From: Streptomyces sp. NBC_00078
GTDB taxonomy: Bacteria; Actinomycetota; Actinomycetes; Streptomycetales; Streptomycetaceae
Reading direction: 5' to 3'
NCBI RefSeq assembly: GCF_026343335.1
Contig: NZ_JAPELX010000001.1
Coordinates: 3,472,001-3,536,000 of the forward strand
DNA: 64,000 nucleotides
Shown: positions 41,666 to 49,510 of the stretch, one piece after another
Layout: each line of letters begins with the position of its first letter
How positions within the stretch are numbered: the first letter of the stretch is position 1
Position numbers and translations under genes: made by a program
The notes under the pieces: model-generated
What the model saw: the letters and a program-made list of their open reading frames with translations, nothing else
Database searches by the model: none
What the model was told of the DNA's origin: nothing

Positions 41666-42967
41666 ATGCCGCAGCCGTCCGACAGGAAAGCCCCGCTGTT
41701 CACGGTCACCGCCGACACCCTCGTCGCCGTCGACTTCAACCCCCGTACCGGGACCGGCCCTCCCGGCCCCTACCGCCGCCTCTTCGCCGTCCCCGGCGTC
41801 CGCGCCTTCACCGCCGGCAACCTCCTGGCCCGCCTCCCCATGGGCATGTTCAGTGTGAGCGCGGTCGTGATGATCGCCGGTGCGCGCGGCTCGTACGCCC
41901 TGGCGGGCGCCGTCACCGCGGCCGGCCTCGCGGCGACGGCCGCGGTGGCCCCGTGGACCGCGCGGCTCGTCGACCGGCACGGCCAGGCCCGGATCGCCGT
42001 ACCCGCCACGGTGATCGCGGTCCTCGGCTCCCTCGCCCTTCTGCTGTGCGTGCACTTCGACGCGCCCGCCTGGACTCTGTTCGCCTCGTACGCCGCCACC
42101 GCGACGACCCCGAACACCGGCGGCATGTCCCGCGCCCGCTGGGCCCACCTGCTGGAGGGCGACGAGGGCGCGCTGCACACCGCGAACTCCTTCGAACAGG
42201 CCGCCGACGAGCTGTGCTTCATGCTGGGCCCGGTGCTCGCCGCCTTCCTGTGCGGGACGTTCTTCCCGGAGGCGGGCACGCTGGCCGGGGCGGTGCTGCT
42301 GCTGAGCGGCATGCTGCTGTTCGCCGCGCAGCGCTCGACCGAGCCGCCGGCGCGGCGGCAGGCCCGCGCCGGGTCCCCGTTCCGCGCACCCGGAATGCGC
42401 CCACTGCTCGCTGTCTGCCTGGCGATGGGCGCCGTGTTCGGGTCCATGGAGGTCGTCACGATCGCGTTCGCGGACGCGCAGGGACACCGTTCGGCGGCGG
42501 GCGTCGTGCTCGCGCTGCAGGCGGCGGGTTCGTGCGCGGCCGGGCTGCTGTACGGGGCACTGCCGCAGTCCGGTGCCGCCTCGGCCCGGCTGCCCTGGTG
42601 CGTCGCGGCGATGACCGCCCTGCTGACCCTCCCCCTCCTCGCCGCCGCCCTCAGCGGCTCGCTCCCGCTGCTGGCGCTCACGCTGCTGATCGCCGGCATG
42701 GCGACCGCCCCGACCATGGTCACGACCATGACGCTGGTGCAGCGGCGCAGCCCCGAGGGCCGGCTGAACGAGGGCATGACCCTCGCGGTGACCGGCCTGC
42801 TCGGCGGGATCGCCTGCGGCTCGGCGGCCGGCGGCTCGCTGGTGGACCACCTCTCGCCCACGGCCGGGTTCGGGGTGCCTGCGACGGCGGCTGCCGTGGC
42901 GCTGGTGATCTCCCTCGCCCACGGGATTCCGGCAGACCCGAACAGCGATTCCCGTCCGATGCATTGA
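41666..42967 (+). CDS. MFS transporter, probable drug exporter
   Basis: 433 residues from ATG 41666 (GTG 41660 two codons upstream is possible). About 12 transmembrane helices; the first cytosolic loop region has WTARLVDRHGQARIAVPA, the MFS motif-A position, and a second half starts at PGMRPLLAVCLAMGAVFG. It resembles the streptomycete multidrug MFS proteins that are regulated by a divergent LysR gene. Substrate unknown. Confidence 0.85.
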   Translation: MPQPSDRKAPLFTVTADTLVAVDFNPRTGTGPPGPYRRLFAVPGVRAFTAGNLLARLPMGMFSVSAVVMIAGARGSYALAGAVTAAGLAATAAVAPWTARLVDRHGQARIAVPATVIAVLGSLALLLCVHFDAPAWTLFASYAATATTPNTGGMSRARWAHLLEGDEGALHTANSFEQAADELCFMLGPVLAAFLCGTFFPEAGTLAGAVLLLSGMLLFAAQRSTEPPARRQARAGSPFRAPGMRPLLAVCLAMGAVFGSMEVVTIAFADAQGHRSAAGVVLALQAAGSCAAGLLYGALPQSGAASARLPWCVAAMTALLTLPLLAAALSGSLPLLALTLLIAGMATAPTMVTTMTLVQRRSPEGRLNEGMTLAVTGLLGGIACGSAAGGSLVDHLSPTAGFGVPATAAAVALVISLAHGIPADPNSDSRPMH

Positions 42968-42996
42968 CTGGTCCACAGACCACACATACCTTCACC

Positions 42997-43014
42997 CGTC
43001 GAAGCGCTTCGACG
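42997..43014. promoter_or_regulatory. Perfect 18-bp palindrome, probable LacI operator 1
   Basis: CGTCGAAGCGCTTCGACG, fully symmetric, 83 bases before the solute-binding protein gene. The central CG step with AAGC/GCTT flanks is typical of LacI-family operators. Its cognate regulator is probably the LacI gene at 48441. Confidence 0.75.
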
Positions 43015-43021
43015 CAGGGCA

Positions 43022-43035
43022 TCGAATCGATTCGA
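43022..43035. promoter_or_regulatory. 14-bp palindrome, probable LacI operator 2
   Basis: TCGAATCGATTCGA, fully symmetric. Its centre is 23 bases from that of operator 1, about two helical turns, so two dimers could bind the same face. Confidence 0.7.
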
Positions 43036-43097
43036 CGATGCGGAAAACGTTCGTTGCGTGAGGCTCCGATAACCGCCCAGCTCTCCTGGAGGCAGGG

Positions 43098-44396
43098 ATG
43101 TTGACGGCACGAAGGCATGTGATGACGGCCGCGGCCGCGGTCCTGGGCGGCGCGCTGCTCATGACCGCCTGCGGCGGCTCGGACGGCGGATCGTCCTCCG
43201 ACGCCAAGACGCTGCGGCTCTGGCACTACGAGGGGCCCGACAGCGCGATGGGCGTGGCCTGGAACGAGGCGATCAAGGAGTTCGAGGCGACCCATCCGGG
43301 TGTCAAGGTGAAGTTCGAGGAGAAGGGCTTCGAACAGATCCAGAAGACGGCGCCCATGATCCTCAACTCCTCGGACGCGCCCGACCTCATGGAGTACAAC
43401 AAGGGCAACGCGACCGCGGGTGCCCTCTCCAAGCAGGGCCTGCTGACCGATCTGACCGCGGAGGCCACCAAGCGCGGCTGGGACAAGAGGCTCAGCCCCG
43501 GCGTGGCCACGACCAGCCGGTACGGCACCGACGGGGTCATGGGATCCGGCAAGTGGTACGGCGTGCCCAACTACGCCGAGTACACGATGATCTACTACAA
43601 CAAGGCCCTGTTCGCGAAGTACAAGATCGCCGAACCCAGGACCTTCGACGAACTCACGGCCGCCATGGACGCGTTCGCCAGGAAGGGCGTCACCCCGCTC
43701 GCCGACGCGGGCGCCGAGTACATGGCCCAGCAGTACCTCTACCAGCTCGCCCTGTCCAAGGCAGACCGCTCCTGGGTCGACGACTTCCAGCTGTACAAGG
43801 GGAAGACCGACTTCCATGACGCGGCCTGGACGTACGGTGCGACCACCTTCGCCGACTGGGTGAAGAAGGGCTACATCAGCAAGAAGTCCACCAGCACCAA
43901 GGCCGAGGACGCGGGCGTCTCCTTCATCCAGGGCAAGGCGCCGATCATTTTCTCCGGCAGCTGGTGGTACGGCCGCTTCCAGGCGGAGGCCAAGTTCGAC
44001 TGGGACTCCTCCCTGTGGCCCGGCTCCGACCTCACCCCGGGCTCCGGCGGCAACCTCTGGGTGGTCCCCAAGAACGCCCGGAACAAGGACCTCGCCTACG
44101 ACTTCATCGACATCACCCTGTCGAAGAAGATCCAGAACCTGCTCGGCAACAAGGGTGGCGTCCCGGTCGCCGCGGACACGAGCGCCATCAGCGACCCGAA
44201 GTCCAAGCAGCTCATCTCCGGCTTCAACACCGTCAGCCGGCGGGACGGCCTGGCCTTCTACCCGGACTGGCCGGTCACCGGCTTCTACGACGTCCTCGTC
44301 TCCGAGACCCAGAAGCTGATGACGGGCAGCGAGAAACCGGACGGCTACCTCGACGCCCTCCAGCAGGCCTACGACAAGGGCGCGCCGAAGCGATGA
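43098..44396 (+). CDS. Sugar ABC transporter substrate-binding lipoprotein
   Basis: 432 residues, family-1 extracellular solute-binding protein. The lipobox is LMTAC (Cys25). The mature protein begins with a Gly/Ser linker, then KTLRLWHYEGPDSAMGVAWN and the middle WYGVPNYAEYTMIYYNKALF, typical of oligosaccharide-binding proteins. A strong ribosome site (TGGAGGCAGGG) precedes ATG 43098. First gene of the locus with two permeases, a GH31 enzyme, a LacI regulator and a GH3 enzyme; by context it binds xylo- or gluco-oligosaccharides. Confidence 0.92.
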   Translation: MLTARRHVMTAAAAVLGGALLMTACGGSDGGSSSDAKTLRLWHYEGPDSAMGVAWNEAIKEFEATHPGVKVKFEEKGFEQIQKTAPMILNSSDAPDLMEYNKGNATAGALSKQGLLTDLTAEATKRGWDKRLSPGVATTSRYGTDGVMGSGKWYGVPNYAEYTMIYYNKALFAKYKIAEPRTFDELTAAMDAFARKGVTPLADAGAEYMAQQYLYQLALSKADRSWVDDFQLYKGKTDFHDAAWTYGATTFADWVKKGYISKKSTSTKAEDAGVSFIQGKAPIIFSGSWWYGRFQAEAKFDWDSSLWPGSDLTPGSGGNLWVVPKNARNKDLAYDFIDITLSKKIQNLLGNKGGVPVAADTSAISDPKSKQLISGFNTVSRRDGLAFYPDWPVTGFYDVLVSETQKLMTGSEKPDGYLDALQQAYDKGAPKR

Positions 44397-45361
44397 CGGT
44401 CACCGTCGAACGGGATGCGCGTGCCGTCGGCAAGCACCAGGCCGCCGGCCCGCGCCGCCCCCGTACCCGCGACTCGTACGCCCTGTTCCTGCTCCCCGGC
44501 GTCCTCGCCTTCGCGGCGGTCATCGTCGTCCCGTTCCTGATGAACACGGGCGTGAGCTTCACCGACTGGCAGGGCATCGGCAGCCCCAAGTGGTCCGGGC
44601 TCGCCAACTACCGCGAGCTGATGGACGATTCGGAGTTCTGGGCGTCCTTCCGGCACAGCCTGTTCATGGTCGTCGCCATGGCCGCCATACCGACGCTGAC
44701 CGGACTCGTCCTGGCCGCCGCCCTGTTCGACTACGTCGGCAAGCTCTTCGGACCGAGGTGGGCCGCGGTGCTGCGCGCCTGCTTCTACCTCCCGCAGGTG
44801 CTGCCGATCGCGGTCGCCGGCATCGTCTGGAGCTGGATCCTCGCCCCCGACAACGGCTCCCTCAACGAGCTGTTGAAAGCGGTGGGGCTGGGCTCCTGGC
44901 AACAGGACTGGCTCGGTGACCCCGACCTCGCGCTGTACAGCGTGATGGGCGTGATGGTCTGGGTGCAGATCGGTTTCCCGCTGGTCGTCTTCATGGCCGG
45001 ACTGCAGCGCGTCGACCCGCAGTTGTACGAGGCGGCCGAGCTGGACGGCGCGGGCTGGTGGCGCCGCTTCTGGCACATCACGCTTCCGCAGATCCGGCCG
45101 GAGGTCTATGTCGTCCTGACCTGGTGCACGATCGCCGCGCTCAAGGTGTTCGGCGCGGTCTACGTGCTGACCAAAGGCGGGCCGGGCGGCGCGACCGACG
45201 TCCCCTCCTACTTCTCCTTCTCCACCTTCTTCGAGAAGACCCAGGTCGGCTACGGCGCCGCGATCTCCACCGTCCTCACCGTGATCATCCTGCTCCTCTC
45301 CCTGGCCGGCCTGAAACTCCAGACCCGCGCGGAGGACGCCGAGGAAGGAGTACGGACATGA
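44393..45361 (+). CDS. Sugar ABC transporter permease (MalF-like)
   Basis: 322 residues, six predicted membrane helices, cytosolic Arg-rich head (residues 20-30). The EAA loop YEAAELDGAGWWRRFWHITL docks on an ATPase that is not encoded here; in Streptomyces the shared MsiK ATPase usually serves such importers. ATG 44393 overlaps the binding-protein stop (ATGA). Confidence 0.92.
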   Translation: MTVTVERDARAVGKHQAAGPRRPRTRDSYALFLLPGVLAFAAVIVVPFLMNTGVSFTDWQGIGSPKWSGLANYRELMDDSEFWASFRHSLFMVVAMAAIPTLTGLVLAAALFDYVGKLFGPRWAAVLRACFYLPQVLPIAVAGIVWSWILAPDNGSLNELLKAVGLGSWQQDWLGDPDLALYSVMGVMVWVQIGFPLVVFMAGLQRVDPQLYEAAELDGAGWWRRFWHITLPQIRPEVYVVLTWCTIAALKVFGAVYVLTKGGPGGATDVPSYFSFSTFFEKTQVGYGAAISTVLTVIILLLSLAGLKLQTRAEDAEEGVRT

Positions 45362-46182
45362 CCACCGCCCTGCGCCGTTACCCGGTGCTGATCGCCCTGT
45401 GCATCGCGGCCCTGTTCATGGTGGTGCCGTTCGCGATCGTCGCGGTCAACGCCGTCAAGTCGCCGGCCGAGTACTCCGCGAACGGGCCGCTCAGCCTGCC
45501 CAGGGGCCTCTACCTGGACGGGCTGAAGGACTTCTGGGAGCGGGTGGACTACGGCCAGAAGCTGTTCAACTCGGTGCTGATCAGCGGCTCGGTGGCCGTA
45601 CTCGCGGCGATCCTGTCGGTCCTGAACGCGTACGCGATCGGCATCGGCAGGATCAAGGGCCGCACCTGGGTCCTGGCCTTCTTCGTGCTGGCCAACATGC
45701 TGCCGCAGGAGGCGCTGGTCTACCCGGTCTACTACCTGAGCAAGCAGGCGGGCCTGTACGACACCAGGCTCAGCGTGATCATCGTGTTCACGGTGATCCA
45801 GGCGGCCTTCGGCACGTATCTGCTCTCCTCCGTGCTCGGCCGGTTCCCCCGCGAGATCATCGAGGCGGCCAGGATCGACGGCGCGACCAGGTGGCAGGTC
45901 CTGTGGCGGATCGTCGTCCCGGTGAGCCGCCCGACGATCGGTGTGCTCCTGGTCTTCTTCTTCATCTGGACCTGGAACGAGTTCCTCCTCCCCCTGGTCA
46001 TGCTGATCTCCAACGACAACCAGACCGTGTCGGTGGCCCTCGGCGTCCTCCAGGGCCAGCGCCTGATGGACGCCACGATGACCAACGCGGCCGCTCTCCT
46101 CGGCGTCCTCCCCGCCATCGTCTTCTTCCTCGTCTTCCAACGGACCCTCACCCGCGGCATCGCCGTCGGCGCGGTGAAGTAA
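45358..46182 (+). CDS. Sugar ABC transporter permease (MalG-like)
   Basis: 274 residues, six helices, EAA loop IIEAARIDGATRWQVLWRIV. Partner of the preceding permease. ATG 45358 overlaps its stop by 4 bases. No ATPase follows; instead a glycosidase starts 10 bases downstream. Confidence 0.93.
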   Translation: MTTALRRYPVLIALCIAALFMVVPFAIVAVNAVKSPAEYSANGPLSLPRGLYLDGLKDFWERVDYGQKLFNSVLISGSVAVLAAILSVLNAYAIGIGRIKGRTWVLAFFVLANMLPQEALVYPVYYLSKQAGLYDTRLSVIIVFTVIQAAFGTYLLSSVLGRFPREIIEAARIDGATRWQVLWRIVVPVSRPTIGVLLVFFFIWTWNEFLLPLVMLISNDNQTVSVALGVLQGQRLMDATMTNAAALLGVLPAIVFFLVFQRTLTRGIAVGAVK

Positions 46183-46191
46183 GGACCCCAC

Positions 46192-48441
46192 GTGAAGTTC
46201 ACCGACGGTTACTGGCTGCTGCGCGAGGGTGTCACCGCGGCCCATCCGGTCGAGGTGCTCGACGTGACCGCCGCCGACGGCGCGCTGGAGATCCACGCGC
46301 CGACGCAGCCCATCCGCCACCGCGGCGACCTGCTGAAGGGACCGGTCGTGACGATCCGTGCACATGCGCCGATGCCCGACGTCATCGGCGTGACCTTCAC
46401 CCACTTCGACGGCGAGCAGCAGCCCCGCCCGGAGTTCGAGCTCACCGGGCAGGACGTCCCGGCGCAGGTGGAGTACGACGACGAACACGCGACCCTGACC
46501 TCCGGTGAGCTGTCGGTACGGGTCTCCCGCACCGGCCCCTGGCACGTCGACTTCCTCGCGGGCGGCCGCACCCTGACCTCCAGCGGCCCCAAGAACATGG
46601 GCATCATGCGGGATCTGGACGGCGCCCACTACCTGCGCGAACAGCTCAAGCTCGGGGTCGGCACCTCCGTCTACGGCCTCGGTGAGCGCTTCGGCCCGCT
46701 GGTCAAGAACGGCCAGGTCGTCGACATCTGGAACGCCGACGGCGGCACCGCGACCGAACAGGCCTACAAGAACGTCCCCTTCTATCTGACGGACGCCGGC
46801 TACGGCGTCTTCGTCGACCACCCGGGCAAGGTGTCCTTCGAGGTCGGCTCGGAGGCGGTGTCCAGGGTCCAGTTCAGCGCCGAGGCCCAGGAGTTGACGT
46901 ACTACGTCATCCACGGCCCGAGCCCGAAGGAGATCCTGCGCAAGTACACCGCCCTCACCGGGCGCCCGGCCCTCCCGCCCGCCTGGTCGTTCGGCCTGTG
47001 GCTGTCGACGTCCTTCACCACTTCGTACGACGAGGAGACGGTGACGTCGTTCATCGAGGGCATGCGGGAGCGTGAACTCCCGCTCTCCGTCTTCCACTTC
47101 GACTGCTTCTGGATGCGCGAGTTCAACTGGTGCGACTTCCGCTGGGACCCACGCGTGTTCCCCGACCCGGAGGGCATGCTGGCCCGGCTCCACGACCGCG
47201 GGCTGCGGGTCTCGGCGTGGATCAACCCTTACATCGCCCAGCGCTCGCCCCTGTTCGCGGAGGGCAAGGCGCTCGGCCACCTGCTGCGCAGGCCCGACGG
47301 CCGCGTCTGGCAGTGGGACATGTGGCAGCCGGGCATGGCGCTGGTCGACTTCACCAGCCCGGCCGCCCGCGACTGGTACGCGGCCAAGCTGGAGACGCTG
47401 CTCGCACAGGGTGTCGACTGTTTCAAGACGGACTTCGGCGAGCGGGTGCCGGTCGACGTGGCGTGGTTCGACGGCTCCGACCCGGAGCGGATGCACAACT
47501 ACTACACGTACCTCTACAACCGCACCGTCTTCGACGTACTGCGCAAGCACCGGGGCGAGGGCGAGGCCGTGCTCTTCGCCCGGTCGGCGACGAGCGGGAG
47601 CCAGAAGTTCCCCGTGCACTGGGGCGGCGACTGCGAGGCGACCTACGAGTCGATGGCCGAGTCGCTGCGCGGCGGGCTCTCGCTCGGCCTGTCCGGCTTC
47701 GGCTACTGGAGCCACGACATCGGCGGCTTCGAGGGGACCCCGACAGCAGCCCTGTTCAAACGATGGCTGGCCTTCGGACTGCTGTCCTCCCACAGCCGGC
47801 TGCACGGCAGCTCCTCCTACCGCGTGCCGTGGCTCTTCGACGAGGAGTCCGTGGACGTGCTGCGGCAGTTCACCCGCCTGAAGCTGAGCCTCATGCCCTA
47901 CCTCTACGAGGCCGCACGCACCGCGCACACCGAGGGTGTGCCGATGATGCGGGCGATGGTGCTGGAGTTCCCGGACGATCCGGGGTGCGCGTATCTGGAG
48001 CGGCAGTACATGCTGGGGCCGGATCTGCTGGTGGCGCCGGTGTTCGGCGACGAAGGGGATGTGTCCTACTACGTGCCCGAGGGCACCTGGACGCACTTCC
48101 TGAGCGGGCAGACCGTGACCGGGCCGCGCTGGGTGCGCGAGCGGCACGGCTTCCTGAGCGTGCCGCTGCTGGTACGGCCGGGGACGGTGATCCCGGTGGG
48201 CGCCGTGGCCGACCGCCCCGACTACGACCATGCCGACGGGGTCACCCTGCGGGTGTACGGCCTGGAGCGGGGCGCGCAGGTGACGGTGCCGGTGGGCGAC
48301 GTGACCTTCACCGTCGTACGCGAAGGGGACACGCTGCGGGCCTCGTGCAGTGAGCCGGCGGCGGAGTGGAACCTGGCGGCCGGACAGCGGACGGCGCGTG
48401 CGCGTGCGGGTACCGGATTCCTCTCCCTGGAGCTGGACTGA
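46192..48441 (+). CDS. GH31 alpha-xylosidase/alpha-glucosidase (YicI-like)
   Basis: 749 residues, no signal peptide, so it hydrolyses imported oligosaccharides in the cytosol. N-terminal beta-sandwich (about 1-250), then the barrel with HFDCFWMREFNWCDF. Asp414 in CFKTDFGERVP is the predicted nucleophile and Asp480 in HWGGDCEAT the acid/base. The sequence around these sites is closest to alpha-xylosidase YicI; xyloglucan or isoprimeverose oligomers are likely substrates. Start GTG 46192; its stop overlaps the next ATG by one base. Confidence 0.9.
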   Translation: MKFTDGYWLLREGVTAAHPVEVLDVTAADGALEIHAPTQPIRHRGDLLKGPVVTIRAHAPMPDVIGVTFTHFDGEQQPRPEFELTGQDVPAQVEYDDEHATLTSGELSVRVSRTGPWHVDFLAGGRTLTSSGPKNMGIMRDLDGAHYLREQLKLGVGTSVYGLGERFGPLVKNGQVVDIWNADGGTATEQAYKNVPFYLTDAGYGVFVDHPGKVSFEVGSEAVSRVQFSAEAQELTYYVIHGPSPKEILRKYTALTGRPALPPAWSFGLWLSTSFTTSYDEETVTSFIEGMRERELPLSVFHFDCFWMREFNWCDFRWDPRVFPDPEGMLARLHDRGLRVSAWINPYIAQRSPLFAEGKALGHLLRRPDGRVWQWDMWQPGMALVDFTSPAARDWYAAKLETLLAQGVDCFKTDFGERVPVDVAWFDGSDPERMHNYYTYLYNRTVFDVLRKHRGEGEAVLFARSATSGSQKFPVHWGGDCEATYESMAESLRGGLSLGLSGFGYWSHDIGGFEGTPTAALFKRWLAFGLLSSHSRLHGSSSYRVPWLFDEESVDVLRQFTRLKLSLMPYLYEAARTAHTEGVPMMRAMVLEFPDDPGCAYLERQYMLGPDLLVAPVFGDEGDVSYYVPEGTWTHFLSGQTVTGPRWVRERHGFLSVPLLVRPGTVIPVGAVADRPDYDHADGVTLRVYGLERGAQVTVPVGDVTFTVVREGDTLRASCSEPAAEWNLAAGQRTARARAGTGFLSLELD

Positions 48442-49448
48442 TGGTGAAGATCACCGATGTGGCGCGGCACGCCGGGGTCTCCCCCAGCACCGTGTCCTAC
48501 GCGCTCAGCGGCAAGCGCCCGATCTCCGAGGAGACCCGGCAGCGCGTCGAGGCGGCCGCCCGCGAGCTGGGCTACCGGCCGCACGCGGGCGCCCGGGCGC
48601 TGGCCAGCAGCAGATCGAACGTACTGGCGCTGGTGATCCCGTTACGGCCGGGCATCCACGTGCCGGTGGTGATGCAGTTCGCGGTGTCGGTGGTGACGAC
48701 GGCGCGCAGACACGACCACGACGTGCTGCTGGTGACGCAGGAGGAGGGCGAGGACGGCCTGAGGCGGGTCGCGGACACGGCGCTGGTGGACGGGTTGATC
48801 GTGATGGACGTCCAACTCCGGGAACCCCGGCTGCCGTTGCTGCGCTCACTGGAACTGCCGTCGGTGATGATCGGGTTCCCGGCCGACTCCGAGGGCCTGA
48901 CCTGTATCGACCTCGACTTCAGGGCGGCCGGTGAGGCGTGCGTGGAACATCTGGCGCGGCTCGGGCACCGGGTGGTGGCGCTGGTCGGGTCGCCGCCGGA
49001 GGTGTACGTGCGGCAGACCGCGTTCGCGCAGCGGGTGGCCCAGGGCTTCACGGCCGCGGCCGGCCGCGGCGGGCTGGCTTCCTCGGTACACCCCTGCGAA
49101 GCCTCACCGGCGGCCGCCGGGCTGGTGGCCGCGCAGCTGCTGCACGAACACCCGGCGTTGACGGGGGTCGTGGTCCACAACGAAGCGATCGTCGGACCAC
49201 TGATCGACGCCTTCGAGCAGCTCGGTCTGCGGGTCCCGGGCGACCTCTCCGTCACCGCCATCTGCCCCGACGAGCTCGCCGAGTCCGTCCGCGTGCCCGT
49301 CACCTCGGTCGCCCTGCCGTCGGCCGAGGTGGGTGAGCGGGCGGTGGAGCTCCTGATGAAGAAGCTGGGCGGCAGCCCCGTACCCGAGGCCACGCTGCTG
49401 CCGCCGCGGCTGACGGAGCGGGCGAGCACGGCACCGCGGGACGCCTGA
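48441..49448 (+). CDS. LacI-family repressor of the oligosaccharide locus
   Basis: 335 residues. The HTH reads MVKITDVARHAGVSPSTVSY with hinge LGYRPHAGARALASSRSN and a periplasmic-binding-protein-like effector domain. Coupled to the GH31 gene (TGATG). Being in the operon it should be autoregulated and bind the two palindromes at 42997 and 43022. Confidence 0.93.
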   Translation: MVKITDVARHAGVSPSTVSYALSGKRPISEETRQRVEAAARELGYRPHAGARALASSRSNVLALVIPLRPGIHVPVVMQFAVSVVTTARRHDHDVLLVTQEEGEDGLRRVADTALVDGLIVMDVQLREPRLPLLRSLELPSVMIGFPADSEGLTCIDLDFRAAGEACVEHLARLGHRVVALVGSPPEVYVRQTAFAQRVAQGFTAAAGRGGLASSVHPCEASPAAAGLVAAQLLHEHPALTGVVVHNEAIVGPLIDAFEQLGLRVPGDLSVTAICPDELAESVRVPVTSVALPSAEVGERAVELLMKKLGGSPVPEATLLPPRLTERASTAPRDA

Positions 49449-49510
49449 CCCTTTCAACACCCGTATGCAAGGCCCGATTCGAGCAAGGCACTAGTCGAAG
49501 GAGCCGTGGC

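Noticed and set aside
45250..48231. Very long open frame on the minus strand opposite the sugar locus
   Set aside because: Antisense shadow caused by GC-rich third positions of the + strand genes; composition is His/Arg/Val-rich and no family fits.
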